A stretch of DNA of 64,000 bases from Fistulifera solaris. Taxonomy: Eukaryota > Bacillariophyta > Bacillariophyceae > Naviculales > Stauroneidaceae. The notes beneath the pieces were generated by a model. It was given only the letters and a program-made list of their open reading frames with translations. It was not told where the DNA came from and ran no database searches. The stretch lies in the NCBI GenBank assembly GCA_030295235.1, contig AP026125.1:1860001-1924000 (forward strand), given 5' to 3'. The translations under genes and the position numbers were made by a program. Shown here one piece after another: positions 1-13,540 of the stretch; within the stretch, counting starts at the first letter, position 1, and every line of letters begins with the position of its first letter.

Positions 1-22
1 TAATAACTCCAAAGCATTCATC

Positions 23-2152
23 ATGTCACCGCAGTGGGAAGGCGTTTTCGATCATTCGTTGGAAGCACCGGAGCCTGTCTGGCTGGCCCGCTGGATCAAC
101 AAACCCGGAACAAACAAGTGGCTCCCTTTGTCCCCGGCGGATTGCAATGCGCTCAACAAAGGAACGACTGACCCGGTTTTAATCGAAGGAGGACGATCTA
201 CTGTCTCAAATGGACGCATTTCTTATAATTTCGTTCGGGGAGCTGAACGTGAAGTCGATTACGCGACGTGGTTTATTGTTGACGAAGAGAACGGACCTAT
301 TCCTATTTTCAATAAGCAAGATGCAGAACAAATCGAAGCATTGTATCAAGCCGCTGACAAAGCAGACCACATACAAGAAATACTAGACAAGGATGTTGTA
401 TTACAGGATGGGCAGTATAAAGCAAAAGTGGTGAAACTTAACTCCAACGGCACAAAACTAGCAATGCGAAAAGTACCCACGGGTTGGATAGGAACGCGAT
501 ATCAACTTCAGAGAGGTTACGGGGCGTACGATGGTCCTGTCGACTATGATACAATGTTAGGACCGGTTCGGCATCTGGTGTTTGTGATACATGGTATCGG
601 TGAGCACGTAAGTCATCATTGCGAACGGTGTTGCTGAGACGAGTTTACAATCAGCGCCTCATTCGTTTTCAATTTAGTTTTTTAGCAAGGAAGACGTCAA
701 ATGGCCTTCTATCGTCGAAGCTATGGATAAGATGCGACGCGGAGTTCAGGAAAAGCAAGTAGAGGGATGGGAAGAATCGAAAGGACCGTGTCCCGATCGT
801 ATCGAATTCATTCCGATCGAGTGGTATGACAAGCTTCATGACAGTAGCACGTCTCTCATGCGCTCCCTGCGAGCTACAACGCTACAAACTATCCCTGCTC
901 TCAGATCCATTGCGAATGATGTGATTTTGGATGTACTGCTTTACATGACACCAGCCTTCTGCGAGGCGACACTTGAATGCGTTACCTTTCAATTAACCGA
1001 GTTATATCACAAATTTCTCCACGTGTATCCCAATTTCTTATCCCAGGGTGGGACGATTTCTCTTATGGGACACTCCCTCGGGTCTGTCATTGTATGGGAC
1101 CTTTTATCAGTACTTAAAGAGAAGGAGACCAAAGGAAACCCTCAGTCTCAAACCGACTCATCTGGTCCCCAGATTCACGGAGTTTCGGTACAAAGTGACG
1201 ACAGCCAGTCGAATGAGGTGGGTTACCAAGCATACGCAGGTCACGATATTACGATGGATGGTAAAATTCAGATGGGAACATGGGGACCGTCGTTGACGAA
1301 GCCTCTCGACCAAACTATTCCTTTCCGTCCTCATTCCACTATCCTTTTAGGATCTCCACTTGGTCTGTTTCTTACTCTTCGAGGTGCTCACCCTGTCTTT
1401 GACGCGATCCGGCGGAATCACAAAATATTATTGGAGCCCTCAAGCGATGCATCTTGGGAGGGTTTAAAAGTGACATCGGAGATCTCTCCTTTTTCTTTAC
1501 CGACCGGCAGCCTTTTCAATATCTTCCATCCCAGTGACCCTGTTGCATATCGCATTGAACCATTACTTCTCCCGGTAGATCTTGATCCAGACAATTTGCC
1601 AACAGTAAGTTGTTGCGCTATTTCTGTATTCTTTTGTGGTAATTTTTGCTGTTACGCTTGTCCACTGACATGATCCTGTCCGTATCTTTTCCCTTAGCCG
1701 CTATATCTAACAGCCCTTGGGAAATCTGTTCGTTTGCACATCAAAGCCAAGCAGCTACATAGTCAACTTCGCAAAAGCGTTTTGGACACGAAAAATTCGT
1801 GGAATGTACTTCTCGCCTCTGCTGTTACAGCATTGAAAGTCGACAGCACCACTTGTGAGGCCGGAGAAAGTGCGGCTAGCAACGGCATCCTCTCACAACC
1901 TATTGTTTTTCCTCTCGGGGGCACCAGCAAAAGAATTGATTTTTCGTTACAGCCTGGGGTCATCGACAATGAGTACATAAGGTAAGATATTCAGTACGTA
2001 TGAACAATAAATTTTTTCTATGAATTTCTGACCGACCCCTGAACGCATGTTCTCAAAGTGCTGTGTTGGCGCACTCTGGTTATTTTACTAACTCGGATAT
2101 ACAAAGCTGGATTGCGTCATTGTTGCAGTCGAGCAGGTCCGCAGAGCCCTAA
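23..2152 (+). CDS. DDHD-domain phospholipase (PA-PLA1 family)
   Basis: Predicted intracellular phospholipase A1 acting on phosphatidic acid or related lipids at internal membranes. Four exons fit: 23-607, 690-1604, 1698-1981 and 2059-2152, giving about 625 residues. The N-terminal part has the family's W..P.LSPADC.ALN region. Exon 1 ends in an HGIGEH block, as in PA-PLA1 proteins. The lipase nucleophile elbow GHSLGS lies near residue 320. The DDHD core follows (FHPSDPVAYRIEPLLLP), and the C-terminus ends in the typical segment on strand YIS..LAHSGYF. Introns 2 and 3 are clean GT-AG introns. Intron 1 (608-689) keeps the frame only with a weak AAG acceptor just after a TAG. No in-frame stop lies between position 1 and the ATG at 23, so the true start could be outside the window. 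The family call is strong; substrate is inferred. Confidence 0.85.
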
Positions 2153-2170
2153 AGCACACCACGCATTTTT

Positions 2171-5100
2171 TTAGAAGCTTACAAATCCGTATCGATCCGA
2201 TCCCTTGGACATAATTGATTGAGAGCTTCCTCCAATAATACTGTCTGCAATGATTTCCGAATCCAAGTTAGGGTCGAATTGATTCTGACTGTTGACATCG
2301 CCCGATGATTGAAGTCCTTGAATGGCCGATTCATCGGAAGCGAGACAAAGTTCTTTTTCAATTGAAACTACCATGGATCTATAGCCACCGCTAGAAAAAT
2401 AATTTTCTTGTGTACACTGTTTTAGCCAACGGGGGAATCCATTTTGAAGTATCACTTGCAAGCTTGGTTGAAGCGCCTTCACTAAACTTGTAAAAGACCG
2501 CTGTAATTCACTTTGTACTGCAATAGCGGAGTCGGCACGAACACCTGCAGGAGCGGAAAGATTTGAGTGAACAGAATTCAGATCTTCTGATAAAACCTTT
2601 TATGGTGACTCTGCGGATTTTGCTTGCTGTTAGAATCTTCCGAGGATTTCGCTGCATGCCTACGTTGTCCAGTGCTAGAACTAGCTGAAGGCTGTCGAAA
2701 ATGCGGATCTTGACCTGATAAAGAGCCCGGTGTCGTAATACCAAATCCTCCCGAACTTGTCGACCCTGTGCGCATGTGCTCTGCTGAGGACTTGTTATTT
2801 GCTTTCGAGATACTTGCAGTTGCAGGAGCTTTCTTGTCACCGTCACGGGGTTTCCTCTCCTGAATGATTTCGAGTAGAGCGTTACGGTTTCGAGCAATTA
2901 GAACGTGCAAAAGCTCAAGGAACACCACAATCAGTTTGGCAAACTTAATCTGAAGTTTGTGGATCTCATCTTCCGCGTGTCGATCAAAGTTGGTAAGGAA
3001 AATGGCATCGTCATTTTCCTGTTGGGGCTCTGATGTGTTTCGTAGTAATGAAAGCCCCATTTCTTTGATATGGCTTGAGTGAATACTATCCACCACAACC
3101 TTTGCTGCTTCTGTGCCAATTCCGGGATCCGCGTTGATTCCAAGAACGGCCGTGCCGACAGTCGCCGCAGCTGTCCTGAATAAGAGCGAACACCACTGGC
3201 TGACAGCATCGATACCTGCTTCAAGGGGACTTATCGAGTAGACGAGCCGGTGGACGACGGGTTGTCTTGCCACGCATGTTGGAAAGGGCTGACTAACTTG
3301 AAGCTGCGTTACCTTCACACTCTTCTCAACTATGCCGGCGGTCGTCGATGTTTTCCACCAATCCTTAGAACCTTTGTGTCGGTCCCGCGGTTGCAGAAAA
3401 CAAAATCTATCCACGCCGGTCGAGTGACCTTCGCGAGAGCGTGAAAAAACTGTATTATGATTGTGAGCTTGCCCACCTACGCGAATCCCAGCAGCTGGGT
3501 CGATGGAGCTGAAGACATTTACAGTGAAACTGCGACTGTGTTCGCGATGATGAGGATCGTTCTTGTCTTTGTTTCCAGAATACTGCGTACCAGAGCGTCG
3601 GACGTTTACCTCTCCTCGCAACAAATGAGTCGGGCTTGCTGAAGCGTCTTCAACGTAGTGATAAAACCACTCCGGTAGTCCTCGTGCTAGTCGTTTCTTT
3701 GAGAATAACGGCCGCAGAGGCGTTACTTTCACTTTAACGGGAGCAAGTGGCGCTGGTCCAATGCGACCGTAGTTGCCAAAATTTGAAATCCCTTCTTCAA
3801 CTCTCTCTTCGACTCTTCCGTCTAGTACAAGATGAATTGGGGTGTTTTCTTGAATGATCGATTTCACGGTTTGCTTCAGCTCTGCACCAAACTTAGCAAG
3901 ACAAAAAGCGGCTTCGGCACGGTAGACAAACTCCATTCCTGTCAACTCATCTGGTGCTCCGCCATGAAACCAAACACGATAAAATCTACCCAACGTCGAC
4001 GTTACTTCCTGGGGCACATCTGGGTCTATGGTTGGCACTTGAGTCACGACGGCTCGAGAAAAGATTTCCATATATGCTTTGTAGCCTGTTGTAATTAAAT
4101 CTTTCTGCATAGTATTGCGCCGCTAGGTTCCAAGCAAGCCGGCTATTATCAATAATACCGGCCTTGAGAAAAAGCTCTCCTGCAGCTTCGGCTTCCTCGA
4201 CCATATTTTCTTCCATTTGCTTTAGAGATAGCCATGACTTTACTGAGTGATATTCTGACGGCAAGGCAACACCGCAAAACAAAGTTTTGGTGGAAGCGAT
4301 GTCCCAGTATGAACTGTTTGCGCCTTCACCGACAGAATTCGCGACGCGATAAAACATTCTCCGAGAAGAAACGTTCCCCATTGTCGGTCGGCCGAATAGA
4401 GATTCGCCATCATCTAAATCTAGATCTGATTGGTAGTTCTCAGAACCACCGTTTGCATATCCCGGATCTAAAAGGTTCTCTGTCCAAGGAAGAAAAGGGG
4501 TGTTGGTCCAAAGTGAACCGTGTAAAACAGCTGCCCTGGACAGAGTGATGTAAATTTGAAAATGACAAGTTGCTTCTTCAGCAAATTTTTTCTGTTCGCA
4601 TGGAGTTCGGCAAGCACTCTCAGCCAAGCACAGCGATGCTCTGGCAGCTCAGTAGGAGAAAACACATCCGCAGCATCCAATAACGCATCTTCGACAGCCT
4701 CGTAGTGTGCGACGCCAGAGTTATCCTGTCGGGTCCCCTGAAACCCGAGAAACTGCTTGCTGTGTCCACTGGATGCGTTCACCACTCGCATTATGCTAAT
4801 ACGAGCCGCTCGAAGTTTGGATTCTGTTTCGAAGTCTAATTCCTCAGTACGGGCTTCGTCGCCGTCGTTCCGCAGTAGCGACAGAACTCGGGTGGCGATG
4901 TATGCCCTGTAAAGAATTTTGAGTTTGCCTGCCATGCGAATCAATGCTTCCCTGAAAGCCACGTTCTGACTAGCTGGTTGGGTTTCCATTCTGTCTAGTG
5001 TACGCCAAAATGGAGCAAGGCTTGCTTCGGCACTGACGGAGGGGAACGGCTCAATGGCAGAATTATTAACAGTCAGTCGCTGCTCACGATAGTAGCGCGA

Positions 5101-8100
5101 CGCCGCAGTGGCAAAGATTCTCTCCATGACCTCCGTTTGAACGGCAAGCAGAGGAACACGAATTCGGAAGAAACTTCCAAAACATTCCCACGTAGTTCTT
5201 AGGATTAGTTCGAGCAAATCTGTCGACTCAATTCTCACACTTGCACGTCGGGCGCCACAGTGGAGAAGAATGACTCGCATCCAGTGTTGCAGTGTTTCTC
5301 CAACCGCCTCAAGGAAATTACCTATTCCGAAGATCTTTATCACCTCGGCTGAAAGTGAGAGGGTCCTGATTGTGACGAGGTCACTCTCCTCCAGGAAAGG
5401 GCGTGAAGGTAGACTGAGGTTGACGATCTGACAAAAAGTAAAACATCATCGGAAGTCAGTTTGAACGGGTCATTCTGCGTGAAATTTTCCCCTGTATCTG
5501 CGTCCGCTTTTGTTTGTCCGCTTCTGCTCCGATGCACAGCAGGATTTAAAAAACTGATGCCTTTTGGTGACTTTCGCATCATTCCATACATCTCGAGAAT
5601 AATGTGGTGAACAGTGTTCACAATGACCATGGCTGCATCGTGCCCTTGCCACCGCCGTGCTACAGAGCTTGTAAGTTTATGTCTAGGGGCTCGTCTCCTT
5701 GACCAGTGTTACCCCAACTATCAGAATTTGCATTAGAAGTCCGATTCATTGGTGACAACAAATATTCGCGACGCCAAAGTTCAACAATTTCCTGGCACTG
5801 GCTAGTTTCTTCGGACTCGGCATACTCCTCTCCTTCGAATTCAAGGGTCTTCAGTGCTAGATTGAGCATTGTAAACATATCAACGATACTGTTCTCGCTT
5901 TCATTTGCCATTTGATCTTCGCCCCCCTCATGGCTGAATTCTGGGGAAGATTCGCTTTCGAAGCCAACAGACATCTTGGCAACGATGCCGTACTTCGAAG
6001 ACTGCCCTCTGCCCTGAAGTTTATTACAGAGATCTCGATAGTAAATCCGTAGTAATCCAGGCGTAGCCCATTGAAGAACGTAAACAAAGCATGGGAGAAG
6101 ATGTTTTCGCAGTGCATTTTTCGGAGAGAAGTTGGACAGATAGCTTCCCTGCATCAAAAGCTTTTCCAAGAGAGTAAAAAACATAGTAGCAACTGGAGTT
6201 CTGATCCCATTGTAGATACTCTCTTGGCTGCGACCACAAATAAGTTCATGAAGTAGAGATGCTGCTCGTTGCTGAATGTGTGTCTCGACATGCTCCGTCC
6301 CTTTCAAACATACATCAACGAGTAGTTCAACTAGCCAGTGGGGTCGCATTGAAGGAAAAGCACCGTCGGTAGAAGTGATAACACCGAGTGTCTTGAATTG
6401 TGTTACCAAGCCAGAATTGAAAAACTTTTCGTCCATGCTCATAGATGGGATCTCCCACCATGCTCTCCAATTCAGCATGTAGGGGCTATTAATCTTGATG
6501 AGATCAACAAAACGAATCAGTGCCGTCGTTGCGTCAAGACGAAGTTTCGTGGTTTCCCACGAGCAGCGAAGACCGACTTTTGAATCTCGATCTTGGATAT
6601 TCTCTTTGTCCAGGAATCTTGAAAAATAGGTTAGGATAAGTCTATGGACACATGATGGTGCAAGGTAACTGAACATGTCACGCACGAAGAGAATAACTGA
6701 TTCATTGACGTCAACACTTGTCTGGCGAAGATCCCAATCATCAAAATTTCTTTGGTCAAGACAAGCGTCAGTCAAAAGGCCTATAATTTGTTCCAGTGAA
6801 GCCATTAGCGTCTCATCCAGTATTATCAATGGCGGGGTCGTCCAATCATCTTGCTTTGACAATATGTCGCGGAATAATGAATGAATTCGAAAGCCAAGGC
6901 TCTGCTTAATCACTTCAAGTAACACTGGAGCTCCGGCTACTAGAATACTACTGCAACCTGAGAGTGGGGGAGGCAACGATTCTTCAGCATGCAGTATCGA
7001 TAACAAGGAACTCCCATTCTCCAGTGATAATCCCCCAACAGCAGCCCCAGAGTGCTTTTGCTCGACCAGGAAATACGACCACTGGCATATGATTATCTCA
7101 TATACGTAAGGAAACCAGCGAGCAGGCTTGTTTGGGTTTTTGCCCATCGCAACCAAACGGTCAATGAAGTTCGGAACGGGTATACTCGAGAGTTCTTCTT
7201 TACAGAGCATAGTCATCTTATCAGCCACTTCCCGAGAATCGTCATGTTGCACACTCAACGAATCATCATTTAAACCGGAGTTAAGAGCGTCCACCCCGTT
7301 TAAAGTCCAGTCGATGCTTGACCGACTACGAATCCGGCGGTGATTCCTTGATGCAGTTCGACTAACTTCGCCCGAGTCTGTTTTTTGGGAACTAGATCGT
7401 GTTTATAAAGAGATATAAGGCGATTCAGCAATATGATGTATGCAGCTTACTCAGCGTGGATCTTACCTAGCTTTGATGTTCTCTCCGATAGCATCAAGAA
7501 AACCTATATTCAGTTTTTCAAAATCATCATCGTTTGGGGGAAATGGATTCAAGCACTTTTCCTTTTCGTTCAAAGAAGACGAGGTAGTTACTGAAGGGTC
7601 CATGCCTTCTACCAAGGAGTCTGGGTTGGATTTGTTTGTCACCAGTTTCGGATTTCGCCTAGCTGGGATCCGCATTTGACGCACACCGTGAGCGTGCTTT
7701 TGATTTGCAGGGTTGTTTGTGAGAGAGTTCTTTGTCCCGATGGCTAAGTCAGCGCCCATGTTGTCTTGTTCCTCCTCCTCATATTCCGGGTTATCGTCTT
7801 CTCCGTCATCGGTTTCTGATATTGTCATCAGCGTTCTCGGAGCGGGCAACGTCATATAACGGCGACTGCTAGCATCAGAAAGACTGGATAACGCTTGCAT
7901 CATCGTCATCGACGCCCCTGATGTTTTAGTGCTCTGAAGTTTGTCAACATCGTCTTCAGAATTGTCGGCCAGAGAAGCCCGGAGAGCATTTTGAAAATCA
8001 ACTTTAGAATCGATTCTTACGTTAGCACCATAAACAAACGGCTCATTTGATGTGCCCTTGAGACCGTCAGATGAATTGTTTCGTTCATTCAATCCGCGAA

Positions 8101-11100
8101 CCGGTCCCGCTAAGGCCCCCGCCACTGTTGAAAGAAAATCATTATCTCGAAACTCAGATGTTGTGTTGCTTTGTTTAGCACGATTGGAAAGATCTAGGCG
8201 ACTTCGTACATGTCGACCTCCATGAGGTTTCGCTTTCGCCAAAAAACTAGATTGGTGATCTCTAGAATCAAGAATTAATGACCAGTTGTCTCGATCAATA
8301 GCTTCTTTTGACTGATCACCAAACAGGCTTCTTTCATTGAACAGTAGCGATATCACACGGCCGAGATTCGCCCTATTCCACTTCCGCATACCGTCAGCCT
8401 CCGTCACACCGTTCTTTGAAAAATAGACGCATGTGCCTTCCAACAAATGCAAAATTGCGGCGAATGAGTGTAGTCTTAACGGGATTAACGACGCAGGATT
8501 CGACCAAACTAAACTGGCTTCACCATGTCCCAAAACAAATTGTCTCCACAAGGTCGGCAGTATTCTGAGGATAAAGGGCGAGAATGTCGGCAAAGAGCGG
8601 TTCATACTAGACGATGTGGTCAAAGTAGAATTCACAAGATGAGTCTCTAATGTGTCATCTTTTTTTGGTACGGCCTCTAGTGCTTTTCGCAAAAGCGACT
8701 GCCTGTTGATTTTGATATCCGAGAAAAATTTCGTTTCCAGTCTATGCATGACGTTATCAGGGTAATCGGATTCCTCGTATAAGAAGTCACTGAGCGCTTC
8801 ATCTTGCGAATGAAGGGACGTAAGAGCGACGATACGAACCTTTGATGTCTGTTTAGAATAGTCCTGTGGGCATAATATCATATTTTTCAGAAAGCAACTT
8901 ACCGAGAGAGACATGGGTTCGTCTTCCGTAACGTTCGCGACGGCAATTGCTGAATCGGCTGCATTTGTAACAAATTCGTTATTGACGAGAACGGAGGGCC
9001 CATTGTAGATTTGTTCCGTTTGTAGAGACTTGGAACCCGAATCCTTGGCGAGGAGAAGAGTTGTTATCGAACAGCCCAACTGCTCACAAAACGTCTTCGG
9101 AACTGCTTGTGCTTTGTATACAAGCTGCACATCATGGATACCGTTGCTAACTAGGCGACCCTTTTCGGACAAAGGCAGGAAACCACAACTCAGTTGCTTT
9201 TGACATGAATGAAGTTCAGTTTCTTTTAACTCTTCAACAGGAGAAACGGAAGCCACTGCTTCTTTTGTGGGCTTCAAGACAGAAGCGTCCCGTTCAACAT
9301 GGTAAACAGTAAAAACGAGGGCAAGCGATGGGGTGCACTTGTCCTTTCTCTTTTCGCGAGATCCAGTGGCAATTTTGTCTTGAACTCGTCAATAAAATAA
9401 TGATGTGCCGTCGTCCCTCTCCGCGTAGCGCACGTCGTGAATGACTCAGAAATAAGAAATGGGCCACGCCTGTTGTTGTGAATCGAAGACCCTCGTTCCG
9501 GCAAGTGCGCGAGATAACCAAATCCATCCATCCACTCTAAATCGCGAACTTCAACTCCTAGCACTACTATATCTCTGTCACAGTTGTGAAGGATGCGGGG
9601 TTGAAAAATTAACTCGTTGTAGAATACCGTGTGGAAAAAAGGCTCTATGTCTTGGCCGGAAAAACGACCTTTCCGAGTCGCGCTACTTTCACTGGTTGCG
9701 GGAACCAAACTAAGCGGGATCGGTGCGAGTTCTTGAGCATATGAATTGGGTTTCGTTACGAATCTAACGGAGCTTTCGACTCTGTCACGGCCACCATCAA
9801 TCGTTGCTTCCGTAATTAGTCCAGGCAATACCTTAGCTGTTCGTACAATGAAATCCGATGACAAAGTCATCGGATTTTCATCTACATCATCACCCTCCCG
9901 CTTAACTTGGAGTTCACCAGTAAAATCTACAAGCCTATCTCTAGCCAATGAGCTTTTGTTGTCCACAGCATTCTGTAATATGGAGCACAAATGAGTAGAC
10001 ATGCGATGAACAATACAGTCAAACGCCCTGAACATACATGGATACCTAGATATCCGAAGTTTCTCATTACTAACATAGCGTTTCCACCATTGGTCATCAG
10101 GGCCGGACCTCCGATCCCAACTAGGCTGTGATTTGCCCTGTGAAAAACAAATAGTTGATAATTAGTACACTCTTTAGCAAATGGAGTAACGAGCGTGACG
10201 TACCTAGGATATAACATTGCCATAATATGCTCGATGATCTGTTTCTCTTCGCCGTTGAACTGAAATAAAGGGATTTGAACAGCTCTACTCATGGCAACAG
10301 CAGGATTTTCCGTACCAAAGACCTGAAGGAGTGGTACGACGCCAAATGCCACGGGCATCAAGAGGTGGCCGTGGCTAGATGAAGCCCTTTCTGCTTTCGA
10401 ACGTAGATGTTCTAAAGCTACGGCCTCACAATTCGGAACGAAGTAAGGTTCAAGGTCGCGTACGTCTGCCAGTACTTTGCGAACTATCAACACTGCGTAG
10501 AGGTTGGAAACATTGAAATTGGATGGAAGTGGGAAAATACCACAACGTGTACCTGTGAGCCTGTCGTCTGAAGCTTCCGATAAGGAATAAGGCCATAATG
10601 CACCGGAGCAGCGCGCGGCAACATCACCGTCTCCAACTACATCAAAGTATAAAGCCTCTGTCACTTTCGCACATCTCTGAAGATCAGGAATCGGAGAAGG
10701 GGTTGGATCATCTCCTGGTAAATCGGAAATTGTCTCAATGTGATAAATAGCAAGTGAACAAAAAGCGGTTCTATCTCTCCATTGAGGGATGGAAAACCCA
10801 CAGCTTGCGTGTCTATTTGAAGGTAACGGTAACCATGCGGTCGATCGGAGAGGTAGGGAAGGCTTTGTTCCACTGGCGTAGCAGCATGGAGATGAGACAA
10901 TGAAAGGTTATTCTCGCGCAGAACATCTGGACTCGGTTCCAGTCGAGTAAAAAGGGCTGGATTCCGTTTCTCAACAAGTGATGCTGGAGGTACATGAAGT
11001 TGCCTTCCAGCAACTTTCTTTTGTCTTCGAATGGAGTTCTTTGATTGATTGAACCAGCCGCATCTTAATCGCGACTGGCGCCGTTTCATTTTCGGCTCTT

Positions 11101-12841
11101 TTCGTCGTACTTGTACAGGCGACGCCCTAGATCTTCCTAAATCACTGGACTCAACGCTGCCTAGTGTCCGCTTCGTTTGAACAGATCCAGAATCTGAAAC
11201 TGACGTTTCTTTTTGAGTATTATTACCGCTTTGGCGTAAGATTGCTGTTCGAGAGTTCCAACTGTGGTTGTCGTCGGGGCGCGTCGCAGGATTGGGGCAT
11301 GCAACCGTACCGAAAAGGTCAGGTATAACAAATCGCTCGATTGTCTCTTGTGATCTTTTCAACTCGTTTGATCGAACTTGTTCTTCTCGTGTCTCATGAA
11401 TGCCAAGATCGGCCGAATCTGGTAGAGCCTTGTCGTCCGCAGCGAACAACGGCACGCACCCATTAGTCAATTCATAATTTGACAGCGGCCGAAGTCGAGA
11501 ACCATCTTCAGGAACTTGCTGCGACAGCAACCGTGATGCCTCAATTGGGATATCCGCAGTTCCACCTTCATCCATATCACCCGTTAGCAACGCAATAGCC
11601 TTACTCAGATGATCACTGATTCCAACCTGTTTTTTCATTTCGTCTTCATGCAAAGATTCGTCATCGCTATCTACCACCCGTCTTGTAAGCGACTGACTTG
11701 GGCGGAACGAACCACTTTTGCTTGATACGAATGTTCCTCCGTCACTTTGCGTCGCCCATAATGAAAACAATTCCATCTCATCTTTTGCAACCGGATCACT
11801 TCCTGGTCCATCCTCGGCAACATTGACTTCCTCTTCTTCAGACTGCGGCTGCTCTGCATCCTCAACTATATGTATACTTGATTGACTCTCTGATCTCGAA
11901 TGCTCTCCGGACCGATTTGTGGACTCATCATCTTGCCGAAGCCACATACTGAATAGTTGATTTTCGCTGACAATCTTGTCGGGTATGGTGTCTTTCTCCT
12001 CACGTATCGCCTGACTTTCTCCGACCCTTGGTCGCCTAAGATCCTTTTTCGACATTGTGGCTGGAGCTGTGAATGACCGAGAAACGATGGAGGGCTTGTG
12101 AACGGGCTCCGGACGGTCTTTCATGTACATTTTGACACGCTTGGCTCGTTCATCGTGACCCCAAACAGGCTGATACGTGGAAACAAGATCACTGCCAACA
12201 CACTCAGGTTCGTTTTCATTCGCAGCCTCTTTCATAATGTCGAGACCAAAGCCGAATACTCGAAGTGCCCCCACAACATTCCGAACAGCTGGAGGCAATT
12301 GATTCAAACGCGGCTTGATTCCTGGATTTTCTTGTTGAAAATCATCAATAGCTTCCCGTAGCATTGAGCGAGCTTCCTTTATGACTCTAGGAGGTACAAT
12401 GGGACCGAAGAAAAGAGGCCGATGCATCTCCACTTTTCACAAAACATGGAAATATCGTTCTCTGGTTTGATTCTTTGCGGGTTGCGTTTCGTGGAATTCA
12501 CCGATCCTTTTACATCCGAAGGGACCTTGGGCTTTGATGATGTCTTTTCTACAACGGGTTCACTCAGCAGCGCAATTGCTGCATTCAAATTCGATTGCTC
12601 GGCTTCCAAGCGGTGCTTGGCGTTCTCCCCCTGGAGCCGGAAATCGCAAAGACCCGGAGCCGGCAGTAGTTGTGTTGTCGACAAAGGCGTCTAAAAATGC
12701 GTTATCTGCGGAAGTCATATTGTTCGTAGGTGTAATGTTCCCTGTCATTGCATCAGAAGTAGAAGGCGATTCACCTTTGACACCCACAGCCATGGCGGCA
12801 AATTGATTGATCTCCTTCTGCCGCGTATCCTCTTCTGTCAT
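2171..12841 (-). CDS. Giant DOCK-family guanine nucleotide exchange factor (DHR-1 and DHR-2)
   Basis: Probable exchange factor for a Rho/Rac-type GTPase, of roughly 3,400 residues against about 1,700-2,200 for animal DOCKs. Reading down the minus strand: a Ser/Asp-rich disordered region (about 12.2-10.9 kb), a segment like the part before DHR-1 (ALYFDVVGDGD), and a DHR-1/C2-like region around 9.7-9.2 kb (FYNELIFQPRILHN). Then come long helical repeats (NTVHHIILEMYGM). The DHR-2 catalytic region spans 5.3-2.2 kb, with CAWLRVLAELHANR, GRFYRVWFHGG, LTGMEFVYRAEAA and a closing helix leading to SLVKALQPSLQ. Introns fit at 10138-10203, 7362-7466, 5660-5712 and about 2545-2663. A 39-bp in-frame intron at 8864-8902 is possible. 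The frame breaks at seven homopolymers (see findings) and once near 10030 without one; these look like sequence errors because conserved motifs resume at once. The start is taken at ATG 12841; ATG 12862 is also possible. The target GTPase is unknown. Confidence 0.82.
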
Positions 12842-13540
12842 AATTATTACACTCTGTCGCACTTAATAGCTGAGTCCCTAAAAGCAGTTAGCAAGAACTT
12901 ATTATTGTGGGACGCTCTAATGTTGTTATTCCTTGTACATTCAACACAACAACTCTCTCGTTTGACGAATGAGCGCAATGAGCGCACAGCACCGCGTGCA
13001 CTGAGCCTGCACGGAGGATCTACCTTACCAGTATTAATCCTTGCTTCCCGCCGGTAAAATGTTTCGCGTGACTGCGACAGTCAGTCTTGTAATCATTGTT
13101 CCGATACACTTTGATCGAGAGTCAAGTGCGAAGGTAGCGACACTGAACGGCTGTCGACGTCAATGATCGTTGTGTAATTTTAAGATTGAATTCAAAGTGG
13201 CTTTCAGCAGATTTAGCAAAACATTTGATGGAGGGAAACTTATGAAACGATGGGGTTGTGAAAACACAAGAATGAGGAATATTCAGATTTGGCTCGTGAC
13301 AGAAAATCAGTCTTGAAAAAGTAATCTACACTTTTACTTACAGTAAATGCCAAAGGGGACGACAAGAGAATTTCAACTAAATAAAATACAATAAAATGTC
13401 GCAGTAGCAACTTGATGTTTTTACATTGCAAAAAGATTTTTTCGGCTTTCATTCGAACGAAACTCGAGGGTACCATCTCTTTGTAATCTGTAGTATTCAT
13501 TCATCACCTTTGTCGATCTACTTTTCTAGTAAAAGACATC
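12842..13540. other. Divergent intergenic region between DOCK and glycerol kinase
   Basis: No convincing gene. This 700-bp spacer must hold the promoters of both divergently transcribed neighbours. It contains one copy (about 13285-13375) of a diverged dispersed repeat also seen near 60.0 and 60.25 kb. Confidence 0.6.
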
